This document shows, piece after piece, positions 46,141-58,345 of a DNA stretch of 64,000 bases (position 1 is its first letter; each line of letters begins with the position of its first letter). The position numbers and the translations under genes were made by a program. Source of the stretch: Lutjanus erythropterus (lineage: Eukaryota > Chordata > Actinopteri > Lutjaniformes > Lutjanidae); NCBI GenBank assembly GCA_020091685.1, contig CM034599.1:24923922-24987921 (forward strand), given 5' to 3'. Below the pieces are notes generated by a model. That model was not told where the DNA came from. It ran no database searches and saw only the letters and a list, made by a program, of their open reading frames with translations.

Positions 46141-48472
46141 AATGGGGCAGACTGGCATCTGGCTTATCCTTCACTTTTAATGCTTAAATATGTGAAATAG
46201 TGAAAAAAGGATTAAAACGCAGATCAAAAGCAATAACACCATGTTTTTTATACTTTATTATACAGTTTCTGGTACATTTTCTTTTCAGTTTCATTTTAAT
46301 TTTCCATAACATTTTGTGTGTTGTGCTCATCAAAAGAGGTCTTCAGTGGCCAGCATCTTCTTAAATCCAGGCAAAAATCCTAAAACTATAAATATTACAG
46401 TAAGAACCATTTCAGCTCAGTGAAACTTGTCTATTGTTCTGTATTACAGAACAGTGGAATTTACTCTGGTTATGAATATGAAAACTTAATTGTTCACAAT
46501 GTGAAAATTTGCCTTCGATTTCACCATACGACATGTCAGAAAAATACTATCTACAGTACATATGACAGAATATGGTCTCAGCATACATAAAACATATAGG
46601 CGATTTATAACTGAAACTAAGATGCACTGAGATCCGTTTGTTCAGACCACATTCAGAGTTGGTCTGTGGCATGTTGTGACATTTTTTCAGCTGTGTGTAA
46701 GGACCGCCTACTCAACTGATGTCCTGTAAGTACATCATTAGTACATAAATTTGTTCTCTGCAATGCAAATAATATGTTACGACTCTTAACTGCCAAGTTA
46801 AGCAGGGTGATATAGGAGTTAGATTAAGAGCTCAGTGTGGCGCTAAACTAGAAGAATAGGGAACGAACAGTTGAATCTTCGCATTGACCATCCAAAGGGA
46901 CAGAAACGAACATTCGCCTGACAAAACAGACATAGTGTTTATTTGCATATCTTGTAAAGTGGGGAAGTGACAGTTGATGACAAGAAACATGTATGAGACA
47001 CATATAGAGATACATTTTAATGCCAGGTGTGGACTGATGGGCTCGGGCCACATTCAGACAGAATAATGCATGCAGTGATTAGCTGCAGGGCTGTGCAGTG
47101 GTGTGATGGTGTCAATCTGTGCTCAGGTCATAACCACTGTGAAACAATCAGGAAATTACATCTTATTTATTTCTTGCTACCAGCACTCTCTCACCTCATT
47201 TAGACTCTACCTTGCATGACCAAAGTTGCACCCTCTCTCTCAAACAAACAGGTACAAACCAAAGGATTTTTTTTTTATATTTTGCAGCATGAACTGCAAG
47301 CCAGACCCAGTTGCTGACTGTGGAAAGAGTCTGATCACCTTCTCATGATTGGTGACTGCAACATGACATTGGGGTGGGTTTCTCCAAAAGTTGACTCTGC
47401 TTCAAATATTCCACCACAGGCTGCTGCATCTCTTTGCAGAACCCCGTGCGCCCCCCTCTGCCGCAGCCTAAACATAGTACCTTCATTCAAAATGAATGAA
47501 TGACATGACAGCCGTTTTCGCCGCAACTCCTGATTCTATTTGAAAGTGGCCTTAGAGCCTCCCTTGTGATCGGATCACCAAAAACACAGGTTAATACCAG
47601 GTGTTAACAGTCTGTCTGAAACTGTGTTCTGACTCACAATGGCACTGGATAAAACAGCAGTGTTGAACAGTTGAACATTGCTTCACTTTTGCTGCAATGC
47701 AATACATCATCCGCCCTGTTGGCCAATCAAATATGTGCACATATTCCATGGTATTTCTATTTTTACCTGACAGTTGTGTTGACAAAAGATAAAATGACTG
47801 CTGCGGTGATAACTTTATTGACATGCATAATCCTGTTTCATAGTGTTATTAAACTGTTTGAAACTCATGAATCTGGTATTCAAACTGACCTTCATATATT
47901 ACATTTTATCATTGCACCAATGTGGGAAATGACGCACTATAAACTGGCTTTACTCAGGTTTGTCTTTGGTCTAAAAGTCGATCATGCCACACATGTGACA
48001 CATGTGGTGAGAAGCAATGTAAGTTGGTCAATATCCAAAGCAAACACACCTCACATCATTCCATTCAATCTGACATACAAGAAGCCATAACATGAAAATA
48101 AAGATATAAATACATTTCAAAAACATACTTTTCTGATAAATCTTGTTTCATCTGAGCAAATCCATAATTCACTACTTTGATACAGCAGCACAGTTGCGTC
48201 AGTATTACAAATCAAGAGCATATTTGTCCATTTCACTGACATGCATTCATACAGCGTTTCATGCTAATGGTACCCTCAGAGTCTCTTCCTGTCTGTAGAG
48301 TCAAGCACTGTGAATGTGACCAAATGTGGTTTGAGCTCATCGCTGTATGAAGGCAACAGAGTTACATGATGTCTTCATTAAAATTAATTTTTCAGCGTTT
48401 AAAGTGATTTGTTATGTTTTATCCACTGTGATATATACCATAACCATGCCCTCCCCACACAACTCTTTGAAC
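46141..48472. other. Gene-free stretch
   Basis: AT-rich without exons. A 139-codon plus-strand frame at 47671-48090 lacks an ATG start, codon bias and any family match. Confidence 0.5.
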
Positions 48473-48518
48473 TGTGTGTGTGTGTGTGTGTGCGTGTGTG
48501 TGTGTGTGTGCACGTGTG
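48473..48518. repeat. (TG)n microsatellite
   Basis: TG tract with CG and CACG interruptions. Confidence 0.95.
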
Positions 48519-48740
48519 TCTTGATTAGCCAGCCTTTTGCTCAACCATCTGCTGTAGATCAAGAGGCTCTGACGGCCACTACACATGTTAGGACACACGA
48601 AGCAACCGCCGAAACCGCTTAAAAAAATATCCACAGTTCTACTCTCTTTATTCTCTCTTGACAATATCTAGTCCTGTTTCTGCTTGTTGTCTTTGTGAGC
48701 AGAAACACAGACGGACGTCCTGGTGGCTCTGAGCCAAGAT

Positions 48741-48766
48741 ACACACACACACACACACACACACAC
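48741..48766. repeat. (AC)13 microsatellite
   Basis: Perfect 26-bp tract. Confidence 0.97.
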
Positions 48767-48814
48767 CCATTGTGGGTTTGCTCATCTCCTTTGTTCACTG
48801 TCAAAAAAAGATAC

Positions 48815-49070
48815 AGGAATTTGGTTGAATCAACTAATCTTTTCTTATTAACTTAACATATTTACTCAAGTTTTTATTCAAGTTAATTAAACTTGAATTT
48901 AACTTTCTGGTATTTATTTTCAGAACACTTCAGAAGTTGACAGTGAATGAATGTACTGAGTTCAATCAAGTAATGGCATTAATTTTCTAAAGAAACATGA
49001 TCAGCACACTAGCAGACTTCTCAGCATGCATTGTTTAAGAGTTAAAGCTCTCCTAACATCCTTCTGCGTT
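48815..49070 (+). repeat. Interspersed repeat family F, copy 1
   Basis: Shares with 57260-57495 the words TTCTAAAGAAA, TATGATCAG/ATGATCAG, GCAGACTTC and CAGCATGCATTGTTT, then AGAGTTAAA and CTCCT, in the same order and strand. Confidence 0.75.
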
Positions 49071-49779
49071 GTTATCTGTATCACATTGAAGGTAGTGATA
49101 TTTGCACTGGGATTTTTTAAATGATACCCAGCCCGAGTCTCAAATACACTTTGAAGGTGCCAAATACAACATTCAACCTCACCAGATGTCAACAAACAAC
49201 TATTTGCTTTGTAAAGATATATTGGAGTAGTGACGTCCTGACCAGAGAATGACGTTACACTCCCTGTGGTTTTGTCGTTATTCAGTTGTCTCTGTTTAGC
49301 TGGAATAGCCACGTGTGCATGTTCGTACATGTTCATGAGCATCCCATTCAGTCTTCCCCCGCATCTGTTTTCAACATAGTGACCTGATGAGTAACTTTAA
49401 CATATTACAGCTTAACAATACACTAAGACATGTTTCTGAAACATTTTAGGTGAGAAATAGGTGTCACAGTGACAGAATATTAATCCATTTCTGGTCAATA
49501 CTGCTCAGTTTGACAGTTTGAGCTGAGTTTTAGAAGTCTCCATTGGAAATGATTCTGCCTAGAAGGGAACCCTCCATTTTTTTAAACTCTTGTTTGACAC
49601 ATACATGTTGTGCAAATTGTACAAACTAATTATGTTTTATAATTTGACAATGCTGTGGTTAATATCTGGGTGGGATTAGGGACAGAAATTACCGATGGTT
49701 AGGGAAAGATAGTTTCGGTTAAAATGATCTCCATCGTGAGATTTGTCACTGGGCCAGGGTTCCCTTCTAGACACGAGAG

Positions 49780-50030
49780 GATCTCCTAAACAGTGTAAGT
49801 AAATGGTGACCATTTTCAAACAGAAAACAACAACCACACACATACAGTTCAGATGGTGTGCATGCAGACATAAATGTGGCTCCAACCTAAGGATCTACAG
49901 TGAAGAATTAGACAAAAAACACGGTGTAAATGACATCTTTCAAGTCAGCTGGGCATGTTGGGGCTTTAGGAGACTTGGATTTCACCAGATGAGCAGCATG
50001 GAGGCATTTTACTTAAAATTTTAAGGCAAC
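49780..50030 (+). repeat. Repeat family A, copy 2 (rearranged)
   Basis: GGATCTACAGTGAAGAATTA, GTAAATGACATCTTTCAAGT and GGAGACTTGGATTTCACCAG, then GCAGCATGGAGGCATTTTA, are related to 16900-17100. Some blocks lie in the opposite order or sense there. Confidence 0.65.
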
Positions 50031-50513
50031 CCAGACAGTAAACTTTTGAAAGTTAAAACAAATAGTTTATCTTTTACAGTGTTGCATGTCACCTCTATTG
50101 TTCCTATTAGCTTTTACTAAAACAGGAAATCCATGAAACAAAACAAAGTTACAGAGGAGAAAAGATCAGTGTAGAGGCTAGAGACTAATATATAACGCAA
50201 CAAAACAGGATAAAAACAGAGCAGAGGCGAGCAGGCTGACTGTCTGACAGTCTGAAACCCATCTGGACCTGATCTTCTCTGCAGCACCACAGCTCTGCTC
50301 CACATGCTGCCTTTGATACGACTCCGCTCACAGCTGGACTTGATAAAACTGGAGGTTTTGTGGTCCGTAGGTTTATGTGTGTGTGTCTGCGTGCATGCGC
50401 GCTTGTCTGTATGTGTGTGTGTTTATATGTTTGCAAGTTTTTATGTGTGTTTTCACCTCACACTGTGTCACTTCCACATCGTCTAGATGCACACACACCT
50501 ACCCAAACACTCA

Positions 50514-50514
50514 G

Positions 50515-50546
<32 letters not shown>
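50514..50546. repeat. (AC)n microsatellite
   Basis: AC tract of about 33 bp with a GC interruption near its end. Confidence 0.95.
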
Positions 50547-50549
<3 letters not shown>

Positions 50550-50611
50550 CACACATGTTTTCCATTTAGGTTTTAATTTCCCTCCTTCTCCCCTTTTCCT
50601 TTCGTCTGTTT

Positions 50612-50770
50612 AAACAGCCGGCAAGCTGCCTGTAAAAGCCCTGATCTGTTTACATGATGGGCTGCCTGGTGCTAGGCTGTTTAATGCACAGTCATAAATT
50701 ATACAAGAACTCTGCAAACTGGGAATGAACACCATACTGCGGCTTCAACAAATGCCAAAAACCTGTTTCG
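50612..50770. promoter_or_regulatory. Candidate conserved non-coding element
   Basis: Repeat-free block with a mirrored pair AAACAGCC / GGCTGTTT and TAAATTAT-type cores. It is singled out only by complexity and by standing among repeats upstream of the tle gene. Confidence 0.2.
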
Positions 50771-53454
50771 CATAGCTTGGTTCCAGGACACCGTTGAACT
50801 GTAGAATAAGTGGATTTTTTTCCTGCACGGATGAGAAGAAAAACCCTTACAGTCACAATGAAGTAAAAAAAATCCCCTTCATATATGGATTTACTAATAC
50901 ATTTACCATAAATAATTGATTATTTATCTATAACGTAATTAAAATCTGAAGCACATTCCTTTTACTTCCTGGAAAAATAAGATCTTGTCTGTATGCACTT
51001 CACGGTGCTCTCCTCACTGTATATAAAATACTACCATTACAGATTGTAATGAATCACTTTCTATGATCATTATCAACCCAGTACACAGACTATTAAACAG
51101 CCCCTCCGAGAATTAGAGTGTGTTTTACATGGAAATACGGTGAATTATAAACCCACAATCAAAATACTGATTCCTTTGGACTTTATCTTGACCTTTTATC
51201 ACAGTCGTCCCCTCTGGGATCAAGAGAGGAAACTGGGGCTGAATTTGCTCAGGGTCGAATGAGAACCTACAGCGCAAAGATAAAACATGGCTCATAATGA
51301 GGAAAAGCACTCACTCTGAATAAAAAAAAACAGAATAAAAGCATGAGGGTGATCAGGAGTTATACATATTGTTTGTACGTGCTGTCGTCTGCTTTACTTC
51401 TTTTTATATTTTTGTTGTGTCTTTACACAAAAATGTATTTTATTATTGTATATTTTATCTTATAAATGCATATTTTGTTATATTATTGTCAATTTTATTA
51501 TTATTATTATTATCTTTCTGTTTTTTATTCAGCTCTTTCTCACTCCAACTCTTCAGATATTAACGATTTGTCACAGCCGCTCTGCACCCATACAGGTGGT
51601 GCTCTGAAAGCGGTGCATTGAGCTTTTCAAATTACTTCAATTTAAACCCATTCACAGCTATATAAGGGGTGTTGACATAGTATAAGGGAGGAAGTCCATA
51701 CATAGAGGGAGAGGGGTGGACAGATGGCTCAAATAAAGTCAGCACTTTCACAAAATTCACCCAGGAGACCAGGTTCATACAGTATACCATGTGAAACCAA
51801 AACGTTATTAAGAGTTGTAAGACACATAATGTTACGTGTGTCACATAACTTTTGTCACATGACACACATTTCAGTGACATGTCTCTTACCTGCATCATGT
51901 GACTTGCTTTATGCAAGTTGCTTTAGTGATGTCATGTGATGTATGTATGAAATATAGTTATTGTAACACCAAACATGGCCTTTTTCCTAAACCTAATCCT
52001 AGGTTTTTGCTGCCAAAACCTAACCAAACTGTTTCACATTGTTAATCTGGCCCAGATAAAGCTGTTAAAATGTCAGTATCAGCAGCCGAGGGGCAGTAAC
52101 AACACAGTGTTGAATTGGGATGAGAACATGTTGCTTTTATTAATTAAATTACTGATATTTTTAAATGAACCATAAAAATTACTTTTAGTTTTTCTAGGTT
52201 TTGAATAACACATCCATTAACTCAAATAAAAAACAGCCTGGAAAAAAAAATGGAACTATTTTGTGTACTTTAATAACTAAGTGACTAAAATAAAAAGTAT
52301 ACAGGGAAATACTTTAGTTTTAGTTTCTGTCAATTTGATCAAAGTTGTCAACACAAGAAGCATGATGGGGCTTTGAGGTATATGTTTATTAAGACTGAGT
52401 GTTGTGTTAGTATTGTATTACCTATTCTGAACTTCTTGCTCATGAAAAATATTTCCCCATATTATTAAAAAAAACAAAACACACACAGTACAAGTAACAT
52501 TGAAACTAAGAAACAGTTTTAATCAATTAAAACTAAACTGAAATGAGCAAAGTCATTCTGGAAACACTGAAAAAACAAAATAAAACTAAAAACTGAATGA
52601 AAAATACAAAAATATAATAACTGATGCTGACCTATATGAAGGTGAAAAAAGACCTCAAAGGTGTTATTAAAATATCTCCCTGATAGTCAGCAGAACCTGT
52701 TTCCATCTGCTTTCAATGCAATTTGCATCTCATATTTACATAGGTGTTTCCTGCTCCTGTCTGATGAAAATGTACATTTTGAATTAGCATGATTAAACTG
52801 ATAACAGTGATGAGAGAAATCCAGCCTTAAACTGTGTTCACATGTGTTATCTCCATCGTCTGTGATGCTTCGGTTTTGGTCAGTGATAACACAATATTGC
52901 TCTCTGAAGGCTTGAAACCAGACGCTGTGGAGGATGATGTCATCTGTAGACCAGCGCTGAGCCTGAGAGACTTTGTGCACATGATACAGTCTGACATCAG
53001 TGATTTACTGACAGTACAGGAGCAGATTTAGTATGAAAAGGTTCATACTTGTAGGCAGAACAATAAAATCCAACAAGGTTGGAGTGAGGTCAAAGCCACT
53101 GAAGTTGCACTTTCATGAGGTGTACACTTTATTACATGTCAAAAAACAAATTGCTACGACATGCTCTGTACAGTATGGAGTCTATTTTTCCATTCGTAGA
53201 TGATGTATGACAATGCTCGAGGTGATCTATAAAAAAAAAAAAACACTGACTGCTATGCACATGAGCCCAGTGAACGTTAGCAGCAAACATGTCTGGGACA
53301 AAATTTGAATGACATGATCTGATAAGCCTCAGATGGCAAAAGAGCAATGTTAGCTTTATAATACCAGTGCAGTCACTTTAAAATAAGTTATAAAGATTAT
53401 TAGCTCACAAAAAAAGTATTTGCTACCAGACTTGTTACAAAACATAAAAAAATA
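50771..53454. other. Gene-free stretch
   Basis: AT-rich. (ATT)n-like tract at 51490-51515; A-rich degraded block at 52470-52620 with AAACTAAAACTGAA-type words. No exon. Confidence 0.5.
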
Positions 53455-53783
53455 CAGAATATGGCAGAAAGAATGTTTTCATTATTATATAATTACCTGA
53501 AAATAAGAATCATTGTGTTTTTATTACCTTATAATGAGCCACTTATGTCTACAGAGGCTGCAGCTTCCTCTTCCATGGAGGTCGTCTTGTTGCACTGCCA
53601 AATAACCACTGCCAGTAACCCAAAATGAACAAACCAAACACTGGCTCTAGATATAGTCTTTTTTCTAGTTTCGTGGCCCTCATTGTTGGCCCTACACACT
53701 TGTACAGGTGGAGTGAGACGGGGTGTTTCCAATCTGCAAGCTCATTGTTAGATGCCACTAAATCCTACACACTGGTTCTTTAA
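53455..53783 (+). mobile_element. Repeat family D, most complete copy
   Basis: Runs from AGAATATGGCAGAAAGAATG through ACCTGAAAATAAGAATCATT, AATGAGCCACTTATGTCTAC and AACACTGGCTCTAGATATAG to TTAGATGCCACTAAATCCTA, CACACTGGTTCTTTAA. The last bases mirror the left terminus seen at 31925, so the family has inverted ends (AAGGTCCAGTGTGTAGGATT type). Confidence 0.7.
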
Positions 53784-53936
53784 AATTACACCATAAAATT
53801 ACTATCTACTAAATTACATGCAAATATTATCTTTATCTCCAACTTCACTGAAGGTTCATCGAGGTTTCAAGTCAGCTCATGACTGGCCTTCAAACTCAAA
53901 ATCTCAAAATCATGCTAGTACTTGCACATCCTAAGA

Positions 53937-53978
53937 GATTTAAAGCTGGGGTAGGCAGATTTAAAGCTGGGGTAGGCA
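53937..53978. repeat. Tandem duplication, 21-bp unit
   Basis: Two exact copies of a 21-bp unit, GATTTAAAGCTGGGGTAGGC plus A, at the left edge of a fish repeat that starts TTTAAAGCTGGGGTAGGCAG. A related segment continues to about 54190. Confidence 0.9.
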
Positions 53979-55454
53979 GTTTCCTTGGGCAAAAGTTCCA
54001 TAATAACCTTTAAGCATAAAGTATTTCTAGCAGTCTGAAAGAAAACAAGACTTCTGCTGCTCCTTTTGGTTCTATTTTCAAGCTTTAGAAAACGTAGCCC
54101 ATGTTGAGAGACTGGCCAATCACAGGTTAGTTGATTGTTGAGTGTCATTCAACTCAACAATTCTTTCTCAAGAACTGCTTACTGAAGCTTTAAGATTAAC
54201 ACAGAGAAACTTTTATCAGACGAATGTGAAAACAACCTGCAAACATCAAACTCTGCACACACATCATTCAACTCAGTGGAGCTCAAATATTCAAGATCTA
54301 AGTAACAATAAGCAACGGACATTTTTAGTGGAGGGGAACTTTAATAAACTGTACCGTATATTATTGTATGTGACATTTGAGTATAAAAAAATTTAGACAA
54401 AACACATAATTGATAAACCTGATTGAAGGACAGCAAAGTGTTGGTAGAGCAAAGTGAAGCAAGCAAAGTAAATACACTTTGTATCATCAGTTCTCACTAG
54501 TAACAGGCTGTGCTGACACAGATTATTGTCTTTGGACCCTGCATAGTTTTGATCTTTAGGTGAAGGCCAATGACAGTATAATAACTGCTGGGCGGAGCCT
54601 CTGTGACATCATCCATAGATTTCTGAAGAGCTGTTTTAAAGCTCACAGTGTGGTGGCTCTGGTGGTCACCATCTTGGCAATGCCTGTTTTGGCAAACTAC
54701 TGGCTAATCAAAAAGGGGGCAAAAATGTGGAACGAGAGTGGAGCCGATATGGCCGAATGAACCACCTGCCACCTGGCAGCTATCCACCTGTGACAGAGTC
54801 GTGCACAGGTCCAGTCCTGCAACGCATCACCCGCCCAAAACCGCAAAGCTGAGTACCAGAGCCATTCTGCTACCTGTAATTATCCCTAAGTCAAACCAGT
54901 GGCCCGAGCCGCACCTGTGATTATAAACACATAAACAGCCACTCACTGTGTTCTCAGAAAGCATTCTCAGCTGGCACGCTGTCTGTGCTCCTGCAGCTGT
55001 TAGTTTGATTATGTCACCGGGTTGCGGCTATCGAAAGCTAATCCTTTTTTTACATGTGGCAAAGTCACTGACAACGCTACTCTCACAGTATCTGATGGCA
55101 GCAGATTTCTCCCAAACATCTGATTTGGCTTTTGACAATATATTGTCCACAATGTAGCATCCTCCACTGGCTATTTCTGCCTTTATGTCATCAGCTTGCC
55201 TACATCACTATCAGATCAGTGATGAACGATTATTTTGCTGGATGCAGGGTCATGGGTTGTGTCATATATTATTGTATTGTATGTGTTATATTAATGTTCT
55301 CAACAGCTGCCCACCCACAATTAATTCATTTTTACCTTGACCTCTTTACCTTTGAATTTATAGAAATGTATTAATTTTTTGCAGGTTACCCAGCAGGGCT
55401 CTGTGTGACATGCCCACCTGTCACTCAAAGCGGACACACTCTTAATTATGCATG
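53979..55454. other. Gene-free stretch with repeat fragments
   Basis: 53979-54190 and 54565-54760 look like the two ends of the 'GCTGGGGTAGGC' repeat (the second has GGGCGGAGCCTCTGTGACAT). No coding exon. Confidence 0.4.
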
Positions 55455-55750
55455 ACTTCAGCCTTGATATAATTTATGTGGGTGAGTTATATAAAAATTC
55501 ACCTCCATGCAGTTGTCGTGAAGGAAAGAAATTAGCTACAGAGACCAAAACAGTTTTTTGTAGCAGGCTGTAAACATGTTTATGTCTGCTGTAAAGCTAG
55601 ACTCTCAGTCTCTGGGGATGGACTTGCTTTCATAGCGAGCCTCAAGTGTCCACTCAAGGAACTGCGATTTCTGGCACTTCGTCATTGGCTTCATTTTTTA
55701 GCCCCCAAGGTTGCTGCTTGGTGTGAGCTCATCCTGCCAAATACTGAAAT
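55455..55750 (-). repeat. Interspersed repeat family C, copy 2 (opposite orientation)
   Basis: The reverse complement of this stretch matches 22240-22480. AAACATGTTTA, TGTAGCAGGCTGTAAACATG and GAGACCAAAACAG are diagnostic. Confidence 0.65.
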
Positions 55751-56920
55751 GTGAAGTGTGCTTCTTCATGAGTACGTAACAGATTCAGACCTACATCTTC
55801 CCAAAGACTGCCAGTGTTGAAATATATATTATATCCCTCGATCCTTTTCTCCTCCTCCTCTCACATAGAATCTCTGGCCAAATTGTGCACAAGAAGAAGA
55901 CTGGATTTGGCACAAAGGGACTCGAATTCTTCTGATGAGGAAACCAAGCAGCACCCCTCAACTCCCTCCATCAAAACACAGAGAGAGTGGCAGACAGGCG
56001 GGGTGATGGTATTCAAATGATGTCCTTGGTTGTCCATTAAAAACAGAAGAGTCAAAACAAAGCAAAAGGGCTCCATGGGACAGCTCAGCCAGAACCCTCA
56101 CGCAAATCATCTGCTGTTGACACACACACCACCTCATGACCATGAATACACTCTTTAACACCCTCTCCTGACACACACGCACACACACAACCACACACAT
56201 TGAGACTAACCAAACTAACCAAATGCGCATATGTACGCATTCAAATAGCACGCAGCCCAACAAAACACGTATGTTTGCATATAAGCTCACACACACAAAG
56301 ACACACACACACACACACACCAACGCTCTTCTTGTGGTAAGTGGAACGAGAGTGGGATCACTCCATTTGTCGTCCCACACAAAGCTGCTTGTTCAGTCAT
56401 TATCTGGGAGAGCCTCTTCTCTCCTCTACAGGCAAGATGACCGGGTCACCACTAAAATAGCCTCTTCTCCCTCATGTCACTCCTCTCTCCCTCCACCACT
56501 CTCTTTTTATAAACAAAGCTCAACCATTTGTTTTAGCCACTAAAATCAGAAAGAAATGGTACATTTGCAAACCAAATGAGGCTTATATGGCAGGTTCTTG
56601 TACCTCATCCAAAGCAGAGGCTAATTGTGTGCTTCTCCTCTCTAAACAAATGACTGGGAGACAGAGAGGGAGAGAGTGAGAGACTTTTGATGTGAATGAG
56701 GGGATGGGCTATTTGTTAAGGAAATCAGGAGGCCGGTGAGCTCATGCGCAATTATCCATTTGCCTGGTGACTGTTGCTGTCTGATCACTAAAGCAGAACA
56801 CAAAGTATCACTGAGAAATTTTGGACCGGTTCATCAACACACACTTTATATTCTCTGTAAAAAACAAAAACCATACAGTGGAACGGACTAATCTTTTCTC
56901 ATTAACTTAAAGCTATTACA
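55751..56920. other. Gene-free stretch
   Basis: CA blocks at 56165-56185 and 56290-56320. 56565-56785 is a repeat-free block with TTGTTAAGGAAATCAGGAGG and ATGCGCAATTATCCATTTGC that might be a regulatory element. Confidence 0.4.
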
Positions 56921-57130
56921 AGGAGGAGTTTTTACGAGTTATGAAGCAGTGTCATTTTAATACTGACGCCTCGATGTGACCTACATAAACAAATGAGAAG
57001 ATCGGCCGTTTCTTTAAGGTTATCCTCACTGCCTGCCACTGGATAGGATTCTCCTTGAAATCAGATGAAACAAGCCCATGTTCAAATTTTCCCAGGCAAA
57101 GTCCCAGTGATTAGTGTGTTAGCCAGTTAA
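56921..57130 (+). repeat. Interspersed repeat family B, copy 2
   Basis: Aligned with 19990-20236 (GACCTACATAAAC, CTGCCACTGGATAGGATTCT, TTTTCCCAGGCAAAG). It ends AGCCAGTTAAAAAG, where the other copy has CCAGTTAAAGGG followed by the TTAA element. Confidence 0.75.
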
Positions 57131-57259
57131 AAAGAAGCAAGAGGATGATTTTCTGTCGATAATTTTGTTTTTGATGTTATATTTTGTGGTTATTACAGTG
57201 GAAACACTATCACTTTTGTCCACAGGGGCCTCCAAAATCAACAAAAATGAAAGTTACTT

Positions 57260-57495
57260 TTAGTAGCTTTAGCTGAAATATACAAGTTTACAAGTTAATT
57301 GAACTTCAGAACCTGTAAGCATTAGTGCTTCTAACTTAAAATCTTTTAACTTGAAATGATGAGTTGAATGAATGTGCTGTACAGTGTGATCAACTCATTA
57401 AATTTAGCTTCTAAAGAAATATGTTATGATCAGAATATTAGCAGACTTCGCAGCATGCATTGTTTGAGAGTTAAAATTCTCCTGAGATCTTTTTT
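57260..57495 (+). repeat. Interspersed repeat family F, copy 2
   Basis: See the copy at 48815-49070. It shares GCAGCATGCATTGTTTGAGA and AGTTAAAATTCTCCT. Confidence 0.75.
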
Positions 57496-58204
57496 TATAG
57501 TGTGAAGACAACATTTGTGACGGAATTTATTTATAGTTGTTTGTCTCTGATACACTTTAAGATAAGTCGTGGCTGCTTGTTTTATCATGAAAACAGTGTG
57601 AACCATGATAAAGCTCAGTGCTGAATTAAATGTCTAACCCCTTTCCGTCCAGGTATCGGTACTCAGTAGGTATTGATTGAAATAAGGTGGTACCAAGTAG
57701 TACCAAAACTTCTCAAGTCAAACGATACCTTCAACCAATCCTTTTTGTACTGATATCTAGAAAAAAAAAAGACTAATTGTATGGTTTTGCCTGCTGCCAA
57801 TCACCGCAAATGTCCTTCATAAAGAAGAACCTTCATAAAAAAGGTACTGATTGAAGTATTCCATTGGGGTGTGTTTGGTCCCGCTCCAGCTGTGGATAGT
57901 CCGATAGTTATTTTTCATTTAAACTCAACCTTGAAATTTGATGAATTCTCTGGGAGCAGTTTTACATGTAGTCTTTGTATCAGTGCTGGAACAAAGTAGC
58001 TCCAAAGGAAACAGCTGAAGAAGCTGAAGGGAAAATGTAATACGACATCAAATTTGTTTGTAATGTTGGTTAGTATGAGAGTTGTTGGTTCAACCTAATA
58101 TCTTAATCTTATTGAACATGTTTTCTCAAGTATGACTGTATTAATATCAAGTTTAGAGAAATGTTTTTTTGTTTTGAATCATTACAAAATTACTTCGACT
58201 TGTC
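57496..58204. other. Gene-free stretch
   Basis: 57655-57790 has GGTATCGGTACTCAGTAGGT and GGTACCAAGTAGTACC-type words, probably another dispersed element fragment. No exon. Confidence 0.4.
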
Positions 58205-58345
58205 TTTTCAAATTCATTCATTCATTCATTTTCTGTAACCGCTTAGTCCGTAAGGGTCGCGGGCTGCTGGAGCCTATCCCAGCTGACATTGGGCGAGAGG
58301 CGGGGTTCACCCTGGACAAGTCGCCAGTTCATCGCAGGGCTTTTC
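58205..58345 (-). mobile_element. LINE/SINE 3' end with (GAAT)n tail
   Basis: On the minus strand it reads CCTGCGATGAACTGGCGACT, TGTCCAGGGTGAACCCCGCC, TCTCGCCCAATGTCAGCTGG, GATAGGCTCCAGCAGCCCGC and then GACTAAGCGGTTACAGAAAA with a (TGAA)n tail. This is one of the most common 3' ends of fish retroposons (L2-like class by my recollection). Confidence 0.75.

Noticed and set aside
47671..48090. 139-codon open frame on the plus strand
   Set aside because: Begins with TTG, not ATG. No recognisable domain, no splice context and ordinary AT-rich composition; expected by chance.
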